Assembly: GCA_049281195.1 (NCBI GenBank)
Contig: JBAPRR010000066.1
Span: 1 to 9,332, forward strand
DNA from: JBAPRR01 sp049281195
GTDB taxonomy: Bacteria; Actinomycetota; Acidimicrobiia; Acidimicrobiales; CAVXTF01
Direction of reading: 5' to 3'
DNA length: 9,332 bases
Below, piece after piece: positions 6,393-9,332 of this stretch (positions within the stretch are counted from its first letter, which is position 1; each line of letters starts with the position of its first letter). The notes beneath the pieces are model-generated. The model worked only from the letters and a program-made list of their open reading frames with translations, was not told where the DNA came from and did not search any database. The position numbers were made by a program, and so were the translations under genes.

Positions 6393-6406
6393 GGGGCAAG
6401 AGCCCC
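6393..6406 (-). terminator. Short hairpin downstream of ligA
   Basis: On the minus strand GGGGC pairs with GCCCC around TCTT, about 47 bp after the ligA stop. Five G-C pairs make it stable for its size, but the stem is short and no T-run follows. It could weaken readthrough from ligA into the propeller gene, or be incidental. Confidence 0.25.
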
Positions 6407-6452
6407 TGGAACTAACAAAAGCCCCTGGAACTAACAAGAGCCCATGGAACCA
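6401..6452. repeat. 19-bp tandem repeat abutting the ligA stop codon
   Basis: AGCCCCTGGAACTAACAAA occupies 6401-6419, AGCCCCTGGAACTAACAAG 6420-6438, and a partial third copy, AGCCCATGGAACCA, 6439-6452, ends exactly where the ligA stop (antisense CTA, 6453-6455) begins. The third copy carries one substitution in its core and diverges at its end. The array is non-coding and lies between ligA and the propeller gene. Confidence 0.85.
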
Positions 6453-8672
6453 CTAGCTCTGTGGCAGTTCACCGCTTTCGAGAAGTTCTTCAAAGCGGTC
6501 ACTGTCGACGATCGGCACACCGATCTCTTCGGCTTTCCTCAGTTTTGCGGCCCCGGGATCACTTCCGAGCACCACTGCGAAAGTCTTTGCCGACACGCTT
6601 CCGGGCGACTTCCCACCTCGAGCCAGGATCGCATCTTCTGCTTCTTCTCGGGTGTAGCCCTCGACAGTTCCCGTCACTACGACCGATTTACCAGCGAGAG
6701 TTTGCGCCACCACCTCTCCACCGCCCCCGCCGCCCGCGACCACTCCACCGGCCACAACCACTCCGCCCCCGCCGACACCGGCCCTAACCACTCCGCCGGA
6801 GCCGTCACCCATCGCGGGCAAACCTCCTGTGGGCACCCCCGGCTCAGACAAGACGACACCGGCCTCACGCAACTTGTCGATGACCGCACGGTTTGCTGGC
6901 GCGGCCACAAATTCAGCGACGCTCGCGGCAATCACAGGCCCGATACCAGCCACGCCGGCGATCTCCTCCACCGGGGCGGCCATAAGCGAGTCAAGATCTC
7001 CGAAGGCCCGCGACACCGCACGCGCTCCTGTGCCGCCGAGATGTCGGATACCGAGCGCAACCAACAGGCGTGCCAGGCCTCTCGTCTTCGACGCCGCTAT
7101 CGCCCTCAAAAGATTGTCCGACGAGATGTCGCCCATGCGCTCCTGCGAAATCAGCTGCTCAAGGGTGAGCGAGTAGATGTCACCGACATCGGAGACCAGG
7201 CCGAGGTTCACCAGCTGCACGACGCGCTTCTCACCGAATCCCTCGATGTCCATGGCGCCCCGGGAACCGAAGTGGGCGATCCGCTGCACGCGTTGGGCGG
7301 GGCACTCCAAGTTGGTGCAGAAGGTGTCGCTCTCCCCCGGCAGACGTACCAGGTCGGTCCCGCATGCCGGGCATTTCTTAGGGAAGACCCACGGCTTCGA
7401 CTTAGGGTCGCGGTCGGCCAGAACCGGGCCGATCACCTCGGGGATCACGTCGCCCGCCTTACGGACGATGACGGTGTCTCCCGGCCTGACGTCCTTCAGG
7501 CGCACCTGGTCCTCGTTGTGCAGGGTGGCGAGTCCGACCGTAGATCCGGCCACGACGACCGGCTCCAGCACCGCGAAGGGGGTGGCTCTCCCCGTCCGGC
7601 CGATCGAGACCTCGATGCGGTTCAACTTGGTCGTCCGCTCTTCGGGCTGGAACTTGTATGCGATCGCCCACCGTGGTGCGTGCGAAGTCGCGCCCAACTC
7701 CGCCTGAAGCGCGAACTCGTCGACCTTGATCACAACGCCGTCGATCTCGTAGTCCAGGTCGTGACGGTGCTCCTCGAAGTACTTGACCCTTTCGATCGCG
7801 GCGTGCGGACCGTCGACCACCCTGGTCTCGGGGTTGACCGGCATTCCACATTCGCGCAGGAGCTCGAGCGCATCCGAATGCCGGGGTGGAGTCTTCGGTC
7901 CGATGAACGCGCCCAGCTGGTAAGCCCAGAACGACAGGTCGCGGCTGGCAGTTATGGCGGCATCCTTCTGTCGGAGCGAGCCCGCTGTTGAATTGCGCGG
8001 ATTCGCGAAAACCCTCTGCCCGGCCTCCATCTGGCGCTTGTTCAGGTTTTCGAAGGCCGACAGAGGCATGTAGATCTCGCCGCGTACCTCCATCACAGAA
8101 GGCACCTTTCCTCTTCCCTTTGGCCATGACAGCTTTTGCGGAACCGCCTTCACGGTTGCAACGTTGGCCGTCACGTCCTCACCGGTGCGCCCGTCCCCAC
8201 GGGTCGCCGCCTGGGCAAAGACGCCGTCTCGATAGGTGATCGACATCGCGATCCCGTCGATCTTCAGCTCGCAGACGAACTTCGCCTCGGCCGCCTCGGG
8301 AGCGACCCGGACCATCCTCTGCACCCAGGCGTCGAGGTCAGCCGGTTCGAACGCGTTGTCGAGGCTCATCATGGGCGTCGCGTGCTGAACCGGGGCGAAC
8401 AGCGTCGAAGGGGGTGCTCCGACAGACTGCGTCGGGGAATCCGGGGTCGCCAGCTCGGGGTATTGAGCCTCGAGGGACCTGAGCTCGCGCACCAGGTCGT
8501 CGAAATCGGCGTCGCTTATCTCGGGGGCGTCGTCCTGATGATAACGGGCGTTGTGGTAGCTGATCTGCCCTCGCAGATCGTCCGCTCTCGCAGCATCGCC
8601 GGGTGGCACGACACCGGTAGGCGCCGTGTCTCCGTGCAGCCCACTCGCCCCTGATTTCGATTTGGCGCTCAT
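6453..8672 (-). CDS. ligA: NAD-dependent DNA ligase LigA
   Basis: LigA seals nicks in duplex DNA during replication and repair, using NAD to form an enzyme-adenylate. The ATG at 8672 gives 739 residues; the open frame upstream is low-quality sequence running into mnmA. The Ia domain is at about 29-90 (YHNARYH, EISDADFDDL). The nucleotidyltransferase domain follows, with catalytic Lys137 in ELKIDG, MEVRGEIYMP (194-203), ANPRNSTAGSLR (223-234), DYEIDGVVIK (307-316) and AIAYKF (336-341). After the OB fold (about 345-425) come a four-cysteine zinc site (C434, C437, C452, C457), helix-hairpin-helix repeats (about 470-590) and a BRCT domain (about 656-739). The protein is longer than the usual 670-690 residues because of a short N-terminal extension and a Gly/Val-rich insert at about 612-652. 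All catalytic motifs are present. It starts 52 bp after mnmA on the same strand and is probably co-transcribed with it. Confidence 0.97.
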   Translation of the reverse strand: MSAKSKSGASGLHGDTAPTGVVPPGDAARADDLRGQISYHNARYHQDDAPEISDADFDDLVRELRSLEAQYPELATPDSPTQSVGAPPSTLFAPVQHATPMMSLDNAFEPADLDAWVQRMVRVAPEAAEAKFVCELKIDGIAMSITYRDGVFAQAATRGDGRTGEDVTANVATVKAVPQKLSWPKGRGKVPSVMEVRGEIYMPLSAFENLNKRQMEAGQRVFANPRNSTAGSLRQKDAAITASRDLSFWAYQLGAFIGPKTPPRHSDALELLRECGMPVNPETRVVDGPHAAIERVKYFEEHRHDLDYEIDGVVIKVDEFALQAELGATSHAPRWAIAYKFQPEERTTKLNRIEVSIGRTGRATPFAVLEPVVVAGSTVGLATLHNEDQVRLKDVRPGDTVIVRKAGDVIPEVIGPVLADRDPKSKPWVFPKKCPACGTDLVRLPGESDTFCTNLECPAQRVQRIAHFGSRGAMDIEGFGEKRVVQLVNLGLVSDVGDIYSLTLEQLISQERMGDISSDNLLRAIAASKTRGLARLLVALGIRHLGGTGARAVSRAFGDLDSLMAAPVEEIAGVAGIGPVIAASVAEFVAAPANRAVIDKLREAGVVLSEPGVPTGGLPAMGDGSGGVVRAGVGGGGVVVAGGVVAGGGGGGEVVAQTLAGKSVVVTGTVEGYTREEAEDAILARGGKSPGSVSAKTFAVVLGSDPGAAKLRKAEEIGVPIVDSDRFEELLESGELPQS
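6709..6835 (-). repeat. Low-complexity Gly/Val-coding insert within ligA
   Basis: The plus strand here is made of variants of ACCACTCC and CCGCC, giving on the coding strand a run of glycine and valine codons (for example VGGGGVVVAGGVV and AGGGGGGEVV, residues about 626-653). Motif fragments such as ACCACTCCGCC recur at irregular spacing. It sits between the last helix-hairpin-helix segment and the BRCT domain, a flexible joint in this family. Confidence 0.75.
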
Positions 8673-8724
8673 CGTCCGGTCGAGCGTATCGGCAGGCTGT
8701 GACGCCGTGGCAGACCGGAAACGG

Positions 8725-9332
8725 TCAGGCGGCGAGGGCGGAACCGAGCACCGAATCGGGCTCTTCAGGGTCGTAGAAGGCCACGGTCTGGCCGGCGGCG
8801 ACCTTGCGCTGCGGCGCATCGCAGATGAGTGAACCACCGGCGAATTCGGCGGCAAAGGCCCGGCCGTGCGCGCTGGTCTGAACGAGCACGCGCTCCCCGG
8901 CGCCTAAAGGATCGGAGACCCACGTCGGCGCACCGATCATCACGTGGTCTGCCAGCAGGTGCTCGGCGCTGTCGACCACGACACGTCGGGCCGGTACGTC
9001 GACCGCTACCGCGTAACGGCGTGACTGGTTGCCTCCGAGATCGAGACCCCGGCGCTGCCCGACCGTGACCATCTCCACGGCATCCACCTCGCCAAGAAAT
9101 TTGCCATCGCCGTCCACCACACTCCCCCGGTGCAGTGCGATCCGATCTCCCAAAAACTCCTGGCGCCCGGTGGCCGAATGGATGAAGCACACCTCTTGGC
9201 TTTCGGCCTTTTCGGCGGTGCGCAGTCCATATAGAGCCGCTTTCGCCCTCACATCGGCCTTGGTCATCTCGCCGACGGGGAGGATCAACTGCGACAGCTC
9301 GTTCTGCGTGAGCATCGACAGCACATACGACT
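8725..9332 (-). CDS. mnmA: tRNA-specific 2-thiouridylase MnmA (C-terminal part, cut by the window edge)
   Basis: MnmA makes the 2-thio group of 2-thiouridine at the wobble position of tRNAs for Glu, Gln and Lys, taking activated sulfur from a relay that starts with a cysteine desulfurase. The visible part, about 200 residues, begins inside SYVLSMLTQNELSQ, the segment that follows the K-D-Q motif in this family, so the reading continues past the right edge; the N-terminal PP-loop ATP site and first catalytic cysteine are outside the window. KADVRAKA, then ESQEVCFI with the second catalytic cysteine, and TVGQRRGL are all present, followed by the C-terminal beta-barrel ending in VLGSALAA. The histidine common after LGE in other bacteria is replaced here (LGEVDAVEMVTVGQ). 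The stop at 8725-8727 lies 52 bp before ligA. Confidence 0.95.
   Translation of the reverse strand, partial: SYVLSMLTQNELSQLILPVGEMTKADVRAKAALYGLRTAEKAESQEVCFIHSATGRQEFLGDRIALHRGSVVDGDGKFLGEVDAVEMVTVGQRRGLDLGGNQSRRYAVAVDVPARRVVVDSAEHLLADHVMIGAPTWVSDPLGAGERVLVQTSAHGRAFAAEFAGGSLICDAPQRKVAAGQTVAFYDPEEPDSVLGSALAA

Noticed and set aside
6314..6418. N-terminal extension of the propeller protein to the upstream start at 6418
   Set aside because: It would place 35 non-hydrophobic residues before a good Sec signal peptide, and the ATG at 6313 has a well-spaced GGGGG ribosome binding site.
6444..7991. 515-residue open frame on the plus strand opposite ligA
   Set aside because: It is Arg/His/Asp-rich with no recognisable domain and lies fully antisense to unmistakable LigA motifs; long antisense frames are usual opposite high-GC genes.

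Overview
The window reads as an Actinomycetota-type chromosome with fairly high GC. The mnmA-ligA pairing, GTG/TTG starts, a secreted protein ending in an actinobacterial Ig-like domain, and a possible HNH-type C-terminus all point that way. An Acidimicrobiia-like lineage is a guess from protein style and was not tested. About two thirds of the window is coding. Two housekeeping genes sit on the right, and more variable surface or accessory genes sit in the middle and on the left.

Layout: (1) 1-185 holds the acidic C-terminus of a plus-strand protein whose body lies outside the window. (2) 186-714 has no convincing gene. It carries a very strong GAAA-loop hairpin, a 13-bp tandem repeat, a possible promoter and a terminator-like palindrome. 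(3) 715-3150 is a two-gene plus-strand operon: a class I SAM-dependent methyltransferase followed 39 bp later by a large polytopic membrane protein that looks like a GT-C type glycosyltransferase. A perfect hairpin follows its stop. (4) 3151-4057 lies between the convergent gene sets. It has one doubtful ORF, possibly a decaying gene, and several short tandem repeats and G/C-rich tracts. (5) 4058-6313, minus strand, encodes a secreted protein with fourteen Vgb-like beta-propeller repeats (twice seven) and a C-terminal Ig-like domain. (6) 6453-8672, minus strand, is ligA, NAD-dependent DNA ligase, with an unusual glycine/valine-rich insert before its BRCT domain. (7) 8725 to the right edge, minus strand, is the C-terminal two thirds or so of mnmA, the tRNA 2-thiouridine synthase.

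How the genes work together: mnmA and ligA are 52 bp apart on one strand and are probably co-transcribed, although tRNA thiolation and DNA ligation are unrelated jobs. The methyltransferase and the GT-C-like protein plausibly act on one surface glycan or lipid-linked sugar; this is inferred from their adjacency and families. The propeller protein is exported and may act outside the cell, with no recognisable partner here. I found no CRISPR array, insertion sequence, rRNA or tRNA. I see no strong case for a wholly new system. The best leads are the 14-blade propeller, the LigA insert and the degenerate region at 3201-3851.
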